This document shows positions 31,891 to 43,779 of a DNA stretch of 64,000 nucleotides, piece after piece. The position numbers were made by a program, and so were the translations under genes. This DNA comes from Capronia americana (taxonomy: Eukaryota > Ascomycota > Eurotiomycetes > Chaetothyriales > Herpotrichiellaceae), in contig JADWQD010000002.1 in NCBI GenBank assembly GCA_016110215.1, positions 992,001 to 1,056,000 on the forward strand, written 5' to 3'. Below the pieces are notes generated by a model. The model saw nothing but the letters and a program-made list of their open reading frames with translations, had not been told where the DNA came from and made no database searches. How positions within the stretch are numbered: the first letter of the stretch is position 1; the number at the start of each line of letters is the position of its first letter.

Positions 31891-33834
31891 ATGGAGCCAC
31901 CTCCACCCCCGCCGCCGCCGCACGGTTCCAATCCCCAAGGCGGCGGCAGGTCAGGTGGCCTTCCTGACGGGAAATATGACATTTTTGTCATCCCTCCACA
32001 CTCTGCAGGCGCGGGCTTCTTGTACCTCCCTTCACTCCAGACCCAGCGCAATTCTTTCCTGGCTGGCGTCCTATGCACAGCGTCCGCTTTCTTCATCTAC
32101 TATACTGCTGTGCCCGTGGTCAAGGAATGGCTGGCTAGCACCATTAATAGTGGTGGGACCGGCGTGTTTACCCTGATTTGCGGCGTTGCAGTACTGGCTT
32201 GGGCGCTCGGCAAGACACAGGGTGAATGGCAGCAGCCAGGTTCTTCCAGTCGTCCGAGTCCCAACAATGGGACTGGCGGCCAAGGTCAAGGCCATGCAGG
32301 CTACGGCAACACTGGCTCGTACTCTCGCCCAGACCCTCAACCACAGCCACAATCGCACGCTCCACCGCCGCAACCCCCCCCTCCGCCGCCGCCACCACCA
32401 CCACATCATAGCACACAAGCTCCGCCTCAACCACCTCCAACCAACAGCCCTCCTCCTCAGTCATCATGGCAGAGACCACCGCCGCAGGCGAACACAAAAG
32501 CCAATACCACAAATGCAAAGTCAAGTTGGGAAAAGGCAAGAGAAGAGACAAGGAAGCGGGAAGAAGAACGAAAAAGAGCCGAAGAGCTGAAAAAGCGAAG
32601 AGAAGAACTGGAGAAAGAAAGGCAACGACAGAAAGAGGAACTGGAGAAACAACGGCTAAAAGCCCGGGAGAAGGAGCTACGAGAGAGACTCGAGCGCGAG
32701 CTGAAGGAGAAGAGAGAGCGGGAGGAGAAAGATCGTCTGGCGAAAGAGGCTGCCGCCAAAGCTGCAGCAGAAGAGAAGGCCGCGGCTGAGAAAGCTGCCG
32801 CTGAGAAGGAGCGGGAGCGGGAGCGTGAGAGGCTAGAGAAAGAAAGGGAGAGACTGGAGAAGGAGAGGGAGAGGCTGAAGCAAGAGCAGGCTGCCCGAAA
32901 CACTACACAACGTCCTCCCATGCCCACTGCAGCGACAGAACGGGACGACGACGCATACTCTTTCAGACCCTACGACCGACCTAAACGAACGCATAAAGCC
33001 AACTCGGCGGCTTCGATGTACTCAGAGTCCTCATACGCCCCGTCAGTGAGTACCGCTAAAACCACGCCACCTCCGTCGATGCGAGGACCATACTCGACGA
33101 AAGACCCGGAGAAGATCGTGATCAAGGGGGTCTACTCCTTCAACAATGCATTCACCCGCACCCCGATTGCTCAGCTTGTCTCTGGTCAAGGTAATGTTAC
33201 CGATGGACTAATTCTCCGAATCACCACCGAAGGTCTCTTCATCGACGACGACGTACGGGGCGTGGGCCAACGAGAATGGGATATCAAGGCTTGGACTATG
33301 AAATCGGCAGAGGTATGGTGTCCCAAAGTTTCTCCCCCAGGAAATGACGTGAAGACTTCTCCCCGGAAAATCACCTTCTCCCTTGGACTTGGATTGAATG
33401 CCGACTCGAGGCGAGGAACCCCTTCGCCCTCGGAGAGCGAGTCTTCCGCTTTCATTATCAAGCTTCTGAAATCTTGTGGAGGGGAGTGCAAGGAGTCGTC
33501 TCGGGCCCAAGCTCGGTCCTCAACGCGCAACTCTCGCCGCTCCTCTTCTCGCTCGTCATTTGACGGCTCTACAAGCGCACATTCTACCCACTCTTCTGAT
33601 ACTGACTGCACCCTCAAACAGAGCTGCGAATTATCCGGTCTGCACGTCCTCCGTGCCAGCATACGCGATCAAGAAGGCAAGAAATACGTCTTCATCTTGT
33701 CCCAGAGCGAAGGATGGAAAGTTGCTGTTGGTCTGCAGAAGTTAAGGCGCGGCTCACAGGTTCGCGCCTTGGGCGTGGCGGGCATGCCGATGAACGAAGG
33801 GAAGGCGATACTGGAGAATTTAGGCTTCGCATAG
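31891..33834 (+). CDS. Conserved fungal membrane protein with polyproline, coiled coil and C-terminal domain
   Basis: An intronless 647-residue frame. A polyproline start (MEPPPPPPPP) is followed by two predicted membrane helices (about 56-76 and 90-107), a second Pro/Gln-rich tract (about 150-195), and a highly charged coiled coil (about 213-337; EEERKRAEELKKRREELEKE). From about 405 comes a conserved globular region (IVIKGVYSFNNAF, DGLILRITTEGLFIDDDVRG, REWDIKAW). It resumes after a Ser/Arg insert with HVLRASIRDQEGKKYVFIL and ends in GWKVAVGLQKLRRGSQVRALG. I know this arrangement from uncharacterised ascomycete proteins only. Function unknown. Confidence 0.8.
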   Translation: MEPPPPPPPPHGSNPQGGGRSGGLPDGKYDIFVIPPHSAGAGFLYLPSLQTQRNSFLAGVLCTASAFFIYYTAVPVVKEWLASTINSGGTGVFTLICGVAVLAWALGKTQGEWQQPGSSSRPSPNNGTGGQGQGHAGYGNTGSYSRPDPQPQPQSHAPPPQPPPPPPPPPPHHSTQAPPQPPPTNSPPPQSSWQRPPPQANTKANTTNAKSSWEKAREETRKREEERKRAEELKKRREELEKERQRQKEELEKQRLKAREKELRERLERELKEKREREEKDRLAKEAAAKAAAEEKAAAEKAAAEKERERERERLEKERERLEKERERLKQEQAARNTTQRPPMPTAATERDDDAYSFRPYDRPKRTHKANSAASMYSESSYAPSVSTAKTTPPPSMRGPYSTKDPEKIVIKGVYSFNNAFTRTPIAQLVSGQGNVTDGLILRITTEGLFIDDDVRGVGQREWDIKAWTMKSAEVWCPKVSPPGNDVKTSPRKITFSLGLGLNADSRRGTPSPSESESSAFIIKLLKSCGGECKESSRAQARSSTRNSRRSSSRSSFDGSTSAHSTHSSDTDCTLKQSCELSGLHVLRASIRDQEGKKYVFILSQSEGWKVAVGLQKLRRGSQVRALGVAGMPMNEGKAILENLGFA

Positions 33835-35461
33835 GTGGACGGAGGGCTGGAAGAACGTGTTCAGCTGCGTGGTCATGCGTTGGCATGCAAAAGCTCTCTG
33901 CACATTGTTTGATATGATCGGTCAATGTTCTGTTTCGAGAGTCCGAGCGACATTAGCGAGTTCTGAAAATCAGTTCAAGCATCAGCGATGGAGTTCAGAT
34001 TGGATACGATTGTACAGCCATTCAGCAAGCAGATACCTCCGAGTCGAACCGACGACAATGGCGTTGGATAATGCAGATCTTGAGATCCGAATTGATACCG
34101 AAACCGTTCTTCGGCTTTATTGCTCTACTTACATGTCTCCTAAGTCTCATGAAGTTCATCCGAACGCCGAGTAGACCCTGTGACCCCTTAAGATGGCAAG
34201 GGAACGCAACCGGCGAAAGGAATTCTACCTGTACCTACCTAAGGTAGTAGATAAACTCGACGAGATAGCCTAATATATTAAGACTACCGTAGCGCAGTGT
34301 AGCACAGCAAAGCAACACAGCTTAGGACGACCCAGTACTAGCTAGCTATTCGTCCTGCGTAGCTCAATGCCATTGAGAGGGGAGTGGGATGCCCTGAAGT
34401 TTCGAGTCTGTGCGGTCTCATACTCATACTCTCGGTACAGTACTTACTGTATCACTGTCATCTCCTTGCCGCGATGCGATGTCTCGATCCTCCAACTGTA
34501 AGATTCCTTGCTCGGGTTGATGTCTCGATCCTCCAACTGTACCGAGTACCTACAGTGAGATTCCTTGCACGGGGTGTTCGGGACATGGCTTCCGCATTGT
34601 CATGCCAATGTTGTACTGTAATTCTTCCTTACGTACCACTCTGAACACTTTCTTAGGGGCGCCGTTTCTTGGAAATCTCTCGGTTTGGTAGAGTCCCGGG
34701 CCGCGGGTTCGCTCGCACTGGCCGTAGTCGCTGGCGTTTTGCTAAACGTTCGGAGCGTCTTTTGATAATTTATGTTCTTTTTTCTCGATGGGGCAAGCTG
34801 GAAGGATAGGTATGTATCGAAATAGGATATGCCATAAAGCTTCACTCACTCCTTCGAGGGAGGTGAGCTGAGCTGAGCTGAGCGTTGTTGTATAATAACA
34901 ACTGGTGCAGGACGGTTGGCAAGTTCGATAAGGTAATTGCATATCGACAAGGAAATTGAGTAAGCTCCGTGCGAAATCAATGCTGGTTCTTGTCTCCCGT
35001 CCGTCCGGTCGTGCTCGTCCCTGTAGGATAGGTTCTCCATCGCACCTCGCCCGCACGCACCCGACTGCATTATCCTACTGTAGCTGGGGCCAAGGTCTCA
35101 TTGTGTCCATCTCGACGATGCCTCCGATCTTACGAGAACTAAGATCAGTTTGAGAGCGATCCGCCGAAAAAGATTTAAGCTCGGACATCAAAACAACGGC
35201 AGCTGGACGAGTTGGCAGCCGGTTAGTGCTTGCCAGACCTCCTCCCTACAGCTTCGCCTTGTCGGTGATGAGCCGCTTTGGCGTCACACGTAGGCGTGAA
35301 GAAGAGATTCGTGGCTCCCCACTCTTGAAACATCACTGTCTGTTTTCAGAGTGCCCTCTTTCCATTGTTCGGCCATGCGACTCACGCCAGTAATCCAAAG
35401 CCATTCATATCAGGTCTCGCAAGCACAGCTCCTCCAGCGAATTCGGACTCCCAATGCCCCC
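33835..35461. other. Gene-free stretch with minor repeats
   Basis: About 1.6 kb. It contains two copies of GATGTCTCGATCCTCCAACTG (34478 and 34519) and a short GAGCT pentamer run near 34862. No gene was recognised. Confidence 0.5.
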
Positions 35462-36952
35462 TCAAACAGTAATCTGGAACCTCCCCCGAACTCTCTCGCC
35501 AAAGTAATAAAACAGTAGCGGACTCGGCGCTATCAAGACCGCTACGAAACCAAAGCAACTGATCCCCCAGCCGTAGCCCAGCTCGTCGAACAACTTAGGC
35601 GCAAACAGAGGCACCACTCCACCGACTACGCTTCGAAAGACAGATCCGCCAGCAATTGCCGAGGCAGCATATGTCGAGAACGAGTCGATGTAGTAGTTCT
35701 GCACGGTGTTGAAGACCACCACCTGGCCGATGCCATAGAAGTACGTGGCGGCGATGGATGCCAGCCAGTGCACCCGATATTGGACAGTCCAAGCGAACCA
35801 GAAGAGACTGACCGGTATGAGGACGCTGCCAACATTGGCGAGCGGCAGGCGGAATTCGGGGAGCGCCCTGCCGCCGTTCTTCTCGGTGAGTCTGTTGAAG
35901 ACCGTGTCGATGCGTGGCACCAGGAACCGGACGGATGTGAGGAAGCCGAGGCCTGGACCCAAGTAGAGCAAACCGATCTTCTCCGAGCTGAAGCCGTAGG
36001 GCGCTTCCGAGTAGATCTTTTGCATGTTCGTGTAGATGCTGTAGGTGGTGCCGAAAATGAGCGCTTGATACAGGCTCATGGTCAACACGATGGGTTGCAC
36101 GAAGATGACAAACGGCCGCTTCATGCTCGCGACGAGTTTCTTGGACAAGGGCCGTTCGTCCTCGCCGTCGAAGTAGTACCTCATCTTCTTCCCGCCCGTG
36201 TCATCTTGCTGCGTGAGCTCTGCCTTGCGCCGGGCAAGGAGCACGGGCGCGTACGTCTCCTTCAGGAACAAATACCCGATGCCGGTGTTGATGGCGCAGA
36301 TGATGGTGAGGATCCAATATATCCATCTCCAGCCCAGGCGGGTGACGATGACACCACCGAAGAGCGGACCAAGCGTCGGGCCTAGAAGCGGGCCAAGGAG
36401 ATACCAGCCAAAGACGCCTGCCCGTTGCGACGGCTCGTACATGTCGTTGATGGTGCCTCCGCCGTTTGCTAGCCCGACACTGCCGAAGAAGCCACTGATC
36501 GTCCTCATTGCAATGAGCGAGTTGATGTCCGGGCTCAGGGCGCTCGCGGCCTGCAGCACCGTAAACACGGTAAAACAGGAGATATAGAGGGTCCGCCGGC
36601 CAAAGTCCTCCGACAGGGGCGCCCAGATCAGCGGGCCGAAGCCCATCATGATGACGAACCCGGTAGTGGTGGCAATGACCTTCTGCTCATTCGTGTGCAA
36701 GTCGTCGGCGATCTGTCTGATTCCGGGGGTGAACATGGATGATGCGAGAGGCGTCAAGATGGCCATCAAGGCGATGATGGCGACGTTGACGATTTTCTTG
36801 CGACGACGCCATGCTCGCGGGTTCCCTTCATCGTCGGGAGCGAACTGGACTTGAAGCGTTTCATGGCTGTATTGGCTTGCTGCATCGCCGTCAGGACGGA
36901 GGAGGGGTTGTTGTTCATCGTCCCCGTGACTGCGCTCATGTGGCGGAGGCAT
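35462..36952 (-). CDS. MFS transporter, DHA1 drug:H+ antiporter type
   Basis: A 496-residue intronless frame starting at the ATG at 36952; an upstream extension has only TTG, though a short 5' exon cannot be excluded. It has a hydrophilic N-terminus, then twelve membrane helices. Motif A is PLSEDFGRRTLY after helix 2, and motif C is GPLLGPTLGPLFGG in helix 5, as in DHA1 antiporters. There is a central cytosolic loop (about 225-275). The SSMFTPGIRQIADDL segment in helix 1 is typical of fungal polyamine/azole-type DHA1 carriers. It should export drugs or metabolites across the plasma membrane using the proton gradient. Substrate unknown. Confidence 0.9.
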   Translation of the reverse strand: MPPPHERSHGDDEQQPLLRPDGDAASQYSHETLQVQFAPDDEGNPRAWRRRKKIVNVAIIALMAILTPLASSMFTPGIRQIADDLHTNEQKVIATTTGFVIMMGFGPLIWAPLSEDFGRRTLYISCFTVFTVLQAASALSPDINSLIAMRTISGFFGSVGLANGGGTINDMYEPSQRAGVFGWYLLGPLLGPTLGPLFGGVIVTRLGWRWIYWILTIICAINTGIGYLFLKETYAPVLLARRKAELTQQDDTGGKKMRYYFDGEDERPLSKKLVASMKRPFVIFVQPIVLTMSLYQALIFGTTYSIYTNMQKIYSEAPYGFSSEKIGLLYLGPGLGFLTSVRFLVPRIDTVFNRLTEKNGGRALPEFRLPLANVGSVLIPVSLFWFAWTVQYRVHWLASIAATYFYGIGQVVVFNTVQNYYIDSFSTYAASAIAGGSVFRSVVGGVVPLFAPKLFDELGYGWGISCFGFVAVLIAPSPLLFYYFGERVRGRFQITV

Positions 36953-38002
36953 TACTGTGGCTGGTCTGCTGAAGCGAACTGCCACACTCAACTGTTAGCA
37001 CGATGACTGGGGTGTCTGGAGGTCAGACATTGGGAGCGTGAAGAGGGCTCGCAGCCAGGACTCCATGCTGGGATAGAAATAAGGTTCACGTGGTCAGCTG
37101 CGAGAAGCGCGATGCTTTCTAGATGTATGACGCCCACACGCAGGCAGTCTGTGCTGCCCTGACGAGACGGACATCGATCCCGGCCCATTGCTTTTCGACG
37201 CCGGAGATCCAGCCACGCACATACAATGCACCACAACTCCACATCGTGATCGGATGCCGAACGATGAAATCTGGGAGGATGCTCGTCTCAACACCCATTA
37301 CAACAACACATAGTTCGCCGTCGACGTTCGTGGGCGTTTAAAAAGGCGCTTGACTACGGCGTGATAGCGCAGAACAGAAATACGGAGGATCCCAGGTGCA
37401 ATCGGTAAATGCGCCATCAACACTGCCGCCATCTTCCTACCGATGGCGCGTTGCTTTTTAGGCACCGCACACCTGCTATAAACTCCTCACAGCTTGTAGT
37501 TTGGCACGGCTAGCCATTTCAAACCATTTCAGCATCCGTCGTTGAGTAAGGCGTGTTCTGCAACAACATTAGCAACCGGTATGTCATTAGGGGCGGTGGC
37601 ATGGCACGTACCATGATGCTATCTCTGTTCAAGGATCCCGCCAGAACCACCCTGGCCTCCAGGCTCGCGAGGTTCAAGAGCCATTTCTCCATCTCAAACG
37701 GCTGGCGAAGGGCGATGTATGGCTGCGGATGCTTGCAGAGCGGGTCTTGGTGCCAGACCAACTCCGTCGTGGAGGTACAAGTACCGGTGTCCATCGTTCT
37801 GGCTGTCCTGGATCGATTTCGACCTTCAGATGGGATGTTGCAGCTGCTGTTTCGGGCGGACTAGCTCTGTGGACTGGCATATTTGTGCTCTCGACTTTGT
37901 GCAGGAGATATGTGCAACAGAGGAATTTGTGCCATTTGTACATAGAGCGGACGATCACGACATGAACTGTCAACCTCGCAACCGCACCGTGGATTGCCGT
38001 GC
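36953..38002. other. Intergenic
   Basis: About 1 kb between the MFS gene start and the end of AIM11. Short frames only, none recognised. Confidence 0.5.
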
Positions 38003-38611
38003 TCAGCGCTGTTGACCTCGCTCGTTTCTCTGCGCCTCTTGCCCCCCTTTTGCTTCTTTCCTTGCCAGTGTCGTCGCCAGCCATTCCTCAAAGTCTTCCT
38101 CCGCCTCTTTCTCGGACCTGCCTGTCCCATCCACGCCGAGTCCTCCGCGGATCATCCTCTTCGCGTCCGCAACGCTGTTGATGTTGAGATACCAGAGCGT
38201 GCCTCCCGTGGCCATCATGGACAGGCTGAGCACGTTGATCGTCGCGAGATTCAATGCCTCCAGAGCTTCCATGGCTCCGTTGACATTCTTCGCCTGTTCC
38301 GCTTGGTGGCCGGGAGCGTTGGCATAAAAGGCAGGACTCGAAGCAAGCCGCTTCCGTGCAAAGGCTCTCCGCGTGATCAGGAGCGAAAAGACGAAGAACG
38401 CGGCGCCGGCTCCGAAGATGACGGCATTCCTGTTCGGCCGGTCGATCTGTGTGGACGAGGGTAGAGGCGAGGGTTGGACGGCTTCAACGACGGGCTGGCG
38501 CGGCCGGGTTGCTGGTTCTTCTAGGATGCGAGTCTCGGAAGCCGAAGGCTGCGCTGCTGCAGATGTCGTTTGCGGCTTGGAAGAGGAGAAGAGGGAAGAA
38601 AACCACGACAT
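38003..38611 (-). CDS. AIM11: Altered inheritance of mitochondria protein 11
   Basis: A 202-residue frame from the ATG at 38611 (MSWFSSLFSSSK). The open frame extends 40 codons upstream, but the conserved family start is here. A Ser/Pro-rich N-terminus is followed by two predicted membrane helices: NAVIFGAGAAFFVFSLLITR (about 80-99) and INVLSLSMMATGGTLWYL (about 142-160). Between and after them lie RRAFARKRLA, AMEALEALNLATINV and NINSVADAKRMIR, all characteristic of Aim11. The C-terminus is charged. Loss in yeast affects mitochondrial genome inheritance; the molecular role is unknown. Likely a mitochondrial membrane protein. Confidence 0.88.
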   Translation of the reverse strand: MSWFSSLFSSSKPQTTSAAAQPSASETRILEEPATRPRQPVVEAVQPSPLPSSTQIDRPNRNAVIFGAGAAFFVFSLLITRRAFARKRLASSPAFYANAPGHQAEQAKNVNGAMEALEALNLATINVLSLSMMATGGTLWYLNINSVADAKRMIRGGLGVDGTGRSEKEAEEDFEEWLATTLARKEAKGGQEAQRNERGQQR

Positions 38612-40339
38612 TCTGGCTGCACGGCGGCTTCTGGCGCAAAATATGGCTGTCTTGATATGGCTTGCTACGCATTGGGAAAAACCATGAGGAAAGCACGAGT
38701 ATGGAAGTTCCAAGCTCCTGCGGCGGAGCAAACTACATATAAACGCTGATCTGATCCGCCGTAATACCGCTCGGGAAACTCACAATTGAATCCACTTCAC
38801 CCAGTGGCAGACTCGTCGCTATGTTAAGCTGAGCTCTCTACCCGTAACTCAAGACCCAAATCCATGCATCACAGCTTCTCAGATGAAAAGTTGACGAGCA
38901 CAACAAACACACTTCCGTCTCTTTCTGACCCAACATCCGACGACACAGGCAGGTAACGACACGAATTTGACGCTCCAAGATATGCACGATCCGAGCTTTG
39001 CATGAACCCTGGCGGAAACGATGCACGAAGCGAACCTGTCGTCTGCCTCTGAATCACCCTTAAGCTTTCACAATCCTGGGACCGACAACAAGGCAATCCC
39101 ACTCACACGTGGCGCTCGTTCGCCCAAGGGTACACAGTACTCCTACTGTGCGCCTGGTGCTGTATCGCTTGAGGTGGTCTCGGGCTACGAGTAGTACCTA
39201 ACTAGCGTAAGACTGTGTAGGAACAAGTCAAGTCACCTTCATTCCGCAGCGGACGGGGATCTTTTACTACATAGGCATCCGAATGGTATAGTGATACATA
39301 TACGAGAATGATAACGAGTCCCCTTGCGGTTCTGCTTGCTGACGAAGCGCACTTTCCGCCACCCTTTCCTTCGTTCGCTTCTCCGGAATGCCTTTGACCA
39401 AATCATCGGACAATATGCGGGCGCAAATGCGCAACCGTTCGCTATTCCGAACCGATGGGCTGATTCTACTGTGACCAGTGGAGGGGCGGTGATAGTGGGC
39501 CTGAAGTGCAAGGTTTGATGGCGGTTCTGTTCGAGGTTGTCGCCGGGAGTCATGAGGCGAGCCTGCGATGCTGTTTCACTGCCTCCGTGGTACGCGACCT
39601 CCGAGTGAGGATGTCGTCCTGTCAGCGCAAATTGTATCCATGGTGCATGTCCCGTACGTCTTCGAACCATCACTCCGATCTCCACTCCAGGTTTGTTTGT
39701 TTCACTGTGATCCCAACCACAGCCCTGCGGCAAAAGTTACCTTCTCTAATCCACAGCATAACCACTATGGCGTCAAGAGTGAGCCACATGGTGCACCAGA
39801 ATGCAACCTCGCGCATACCCGTGGTGGCTAAAGCAAGCCTCCAATACTCCATGAACTCATACCAAGCCTCTTTCGTCGGTGAGTTTCCCAAACAGGCATG
39901 CAGGTGGCCTGAAAGAGTAATGTGACCCTTGACTTCATCAACCAACATATGCATGTCAGAACATTAGGCCGCACCTTAATTGTTCCTCTTTCATGCAAGC
40001 TGTTGACTGTTTGCCAATGGAAATCCAGCACTCGATATGGGCCGCTCGATTAGCGTCGGATGCGACATGAGCGAGTTCGTGTGGAGGAGGTGGGCTCAAA
40101 ATCTCAAAAGTGCATGCAGGGAAACATTTGCCGGCCCCCTGTACGCCTGCTCCAGGTGAGATGCGTATTCTTAGTAAATGCCGGCCTTGCTATCGTATAG
40201 TCGCGTGAGTAACCGACGCTGACATCATGCCGTCGTGCGCGGGTTGGTATGTTTTCCATGAAGGGGGACATGAGGAACAGGAAAAATGGCCCATCCGGGA
40301 CTTTGTCCTGCTACACTAACTGGCGCTCATCCTCGTCTA
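38612..40339. other. Gene-free stretch
   Basis: About 1.7 kb between the AIM11 start and the end of the Zn2Cys6 gene. Several short frames on both strands show no domain, signal peptide or plausible exon chain. Confidence 0.5.
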
Positions 40340-42170
40340 TCAGACTCCCCATAAACGTTGATGGAGCGTAGATATAGTTGACGGGAGGGTTTTGCATTGC
40401 CCGAAGTCAGGTTGTCTCCATGGCCCAAAGCCAGGTTGTCTCAGGACCCACGTCCAGTCGTGGTATTGTTGAGACCCGTCCGTCGGGAACAAGTAGATTT
40501 TCTGAATCCGGTTCATTTGACCACGGATCCAGTCCAGTTGGCCGGGCCGCAGTTTGCGCATCAGTGGCCCCGGTCTGGCATTGGACGACCGAAGTGCCGG
40601 AGCCTTCAGAAATCCAGCAAGGGGTGTCATTATGAACCAGCCGCCTATTGCTGCTGCGGCCCGCGCATGGTCGTCCATGGTCATCTCGACCTCGTTGCCG
40701 AACGGATCGACGTAGTTGGCTAGCCGCCGGAGTTCTGCAGGGATATGAGGATACTCCCTTCGCTCATGGGGAAAGGTGACGCCTGTCCTGTTTCCCAGAT
40801 GGAAAGGAATCGAAGCGCAGAACTTATCCACGATGGATTGGATCCGGTCAATCACATGAAACTCGACATGCGGGTCGACGGCGACACCCAGATCCCGAAG
40901 CCCGTTCATGCAGAGCGCAATAAGACGCAGTGCACCCACGTGCGAAGATCGAGCGGCGTTGTTGACGTGGGAGACAGTGAGTGAGGAATATACGTCGCAC
41001 ATATTCTCATAGAGTCCGGCTTCACGGATAGAGGGATGCAGGTCCGCTGCCGGAACCGAGACTGGTTGCCAGGACCTGGGAAGGGATTCTGTCCACGCTT
41101 GAAGCTTCTTCTCCAGGAACAGCGCCTTGTCCAACACAAGCTTATAGAACTCGGTCATGCTCAGGTTGAGTGCCTCGGGCCCGCTCCGGGCCAAAATATG
41201 CAAATTCGCGAGCTCCACGTTTAGGAGGTCAAGTTTCGCGGACGGAAGCACGGCCGTCTCATCTGCGAGAAGGGAGGGATCGAGCTGTACGTCCTTCCCC
41301 GCTTGCAATGAATAATTAATATGCCGGCTTCTCATGGCATTAAAAAGACGTTGAGAGAGCGGGGTCTTGAAGTTATCTTTCCCCCTGTGCTTGAGCAAAG
41401 CCACCGCACCTTGCTGGTGGGTGCCTGTGTCGACAAATTTTACGAAGCGTTGGCTTAGCGAATCGTAAAAATCGAGCATGAAGACCGTAGCGAGTGTCTC
41501 GTCTGTTTTACATTGGACTGGATCTTCCAGTAAAATCTTCAGACGGGTCACGGCTTTACCGTACGCTTCTCGAGCGAGATAGGAGTCCACATGCCTTGCC
41601 ATCCACATGGACGTGACATTGATGGCAACTCCATGAATGGCCTCATAAAGCGCCGAGTGCGGCGAAGTGTTCAAGTACATGGGAAGGATATGCTCGATGA
41701 AGATATTGGTGCTGGGGTCTCGTGGGGTGTTGACATAGTTCGTGAAGAAGTAGCCGAGGGACTCGACCGCCACATTCCGTGATGGTCGCGCAAAAAGAAC
41801 GAGATTAGAGCCGGCATCATCTGGGATGGAGAATCTGGACGAGTCGGGGATTTCGTCGGTGCCATCTTCGGAGCATTCTTCGGAAAGGCATGGCTCGAGG
41901 TCTTCTTCCGCAGGAGTATGTGTTCTCTTCTGTCGTTTCGGGGCACTCCTATGCGAGATGACAAAGGTCTCGTCCTTGTGGACGGCGTCGAAGAAGTCTC
42001 GATACCCTGGACATTGCTGATGTCGCTTGATGCAGTTGCCACACTGTGGTCGTTTCTCATCACACTTTCAGCGGGTTAGCAACGGGTTGAGATGAGAGTG
42101 AGAGCAGACTGACCTTGACGCGCCGTTTCCGGCACATATGACACCCTCGACTCGGTCCTTTGTACACCAT
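40340..42170 (-). CDS. Zn2Cys6 (Gal4-type) transcription factor
   Basis: Exons (minus) 42170-42114 and 42064-40340, 49-bp intron, give 593 residues. The first 19 codons carry GCHMCRKRRVK, and the intron falls directly before the third cysteine. The assembled cluster is CX2CX6CX6CX2CX6C (about 10-38), the fungal binuclear zinc motif that binds CGG half-sites. A charged linker with PKRQKR (possible nuclear signal) follows. The remaining helical region has the layout of the DUF3468/fungal_trans_2 type (VFMLDFYDSL, HQQGAVALLKHRG). Its target genes are unknown. It may act on nearby metabolic genes, but nothing in the sequence shows that. Confidence 0.9.
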
Positions 42171-42959
42171 CTTGGAAGATCAGTAGGACATCCGACAATG
42201 CTCTGCAAGACCGGGATAGCTCGATGGCATTGAACGGTGACCACTTGTTCTCTTAGTGATCCACGTACAGTTCTGTACCCGCGTGCTCACGGGGCGGGCG
42301 CAATCCTGGCAGAGGACTACCGGCTTTATGTCGAGGACCTGTCGCATAATAATCGCAAATAATTACTGCTGGCTTCCGGCGGGCCTGAGTTGGAGGGATA
42401 CGAGGAGATAAGTGTTGCTCCGACTTGGCGCAGTGGCTGTGAGTCTCGTCTCCTGTCTAAGATGAAGCCCACAGTTCTCACTACGTGATGTCTCGTATTT
42501 GCACGAAACCTGAAGCATACGAGGTATTCTTCCGCCAAAGAACCTGCAGAGTGGGTTTCGAAAGGGATGGGATTGTGCGGGATTCCCGAGATTTCGTACG
42601 CGTTTCGTGGCTGAGGCAGAAATGACGCCAACGCCGGTTTTCACTGGCCGAACAGAAGCTGCTTAATCCGCCTGATGCTATGCCCTCCAAGGACGCACTA
42701 CACGAATACGTTCCCACATTCCCACTCCACGGCCCGTATCCGGAGAGAAAGAAAAGGACGGCGCCGAGACGTCCCTGAAATGGCCTGAGGAGCCGGTGGG
42801 TAACCGACCGACTGCCAAGGCTCCAGGCAGCACAGTTTCTGAATCGGTGCTCAATGCATAGAACCGCGATGCGGCATATTGTATGTACTGTGTAGAAACG
42901 CGCCGAGAGTGTGAGGTCTTGAGAGAAATTGACTTTGACATTTCTATCTATCTACCCGC
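42171..42959. other. Intergenic
   Basis: About 790 bp between the Zn2Cys6 start and the end of the next SDR. No gene seen. Confidence 0.5.
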
Positions 42960-43779
42960 TCACCAAGGCTGCTGAACGTCATTCTGATCCCAAAACTTCC
43001 CGCTGTACGTGGCCTTGTCTGCTTTGTCGAAGACTGTGATCAAGCCGTTCACAGAGTCCTCCAATGTCACCGGGACGTCTTCTGGACGCATCCCGGCATG
43101 CCCCGCGGCCGTGTTCCCCATTGCTATTTTCACCAAAGTCAGTATCCTTCTATATTAATTCAGAAGCTCACGTGTACATACCTGTCTGGACCCAACCGGG
43201 TTGCATGGGGACAACGACGATGCGATCCTCTTCCCGATGGATGCGACTCGCCGCCCAGTTGAGCGCTGACTTGGACATCCCGTAGGCGAGCATAGTCAGT
43301 GGATAGTGGTCCTGGAGACCGTTGCTGCCGATGCTGGAAGAGATAAAGAAGAACTTGGGTGTCTGTTTCGAGGCGCTCAGAAGTTCTTGAGTGGCCTGGT
43401 ACAGCAGGATTGGCGCCAAAGTGTTGATTTCAAAGTGTTCGCTGATGGTCTCTGCTGATGCTTCTTTGGCTGGCCCGAAGTGCTTCAAGATGCCCGCGTT
43501 GGCGACGACGACGTCCAAAGACTCGACATTGTGACTGGATTTGAGGAAACTGACAAGCTCGAGGGCCGCTGTCCTTGAAGAAGCATCGTATTTGGCGACC
43601 ACAACCTTACTGCCTGGACCCACCGGTAAGGAGGTCAATGCTCTGGCCGCTTCAGAATCTGGTCCATCCCGGATAGCTGCAATGGCGAGCGTGTTCGGAC
43701 GAGCAGCATATGCGGATAGCAAACCTTTCCCGATGCCGGATTTCGAGCCGGTGATGAGCACTGTGGTTGTGAAAGACAT
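42960..43779 (-). CDS. Short-chain dehydrogenase, sniffer/C-factor-like
   Basis: Exons (minus) 43779-43182 and 43123-42960, 58-bp intron (GTATGT donor, TACTGAC branch, AATAG acceptor), give 253 residues. Start MSFTTTVLITG; the frame extends 50 codons further up without support. Motifs: TGSKSGIG (glycine loop), NAGI, the serine in FISSSIG, and Tyr-Lys in YGMSKSALN. The QPGWVQTAMG segment crosses the intron. These fit the sniffer/CsgA (C-factor)-like SDR group. Carbonyl reductase activity is expected; substrate unknown. Confidence 0.87.

Noticed and set aside
34020..34060. A minus-strand tRNA T-arm (GGTTCGACT)
   Set aside because: The flanking bases do not form the 5-bp T stem and no acceptor stem was found.
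38612..38731. 40-codon N-terminal extension of AIM11
   Set aside because: The conserved family start MSWFSS lies inside; the upstream part is not hydrophobic or target-like in a convincing way.
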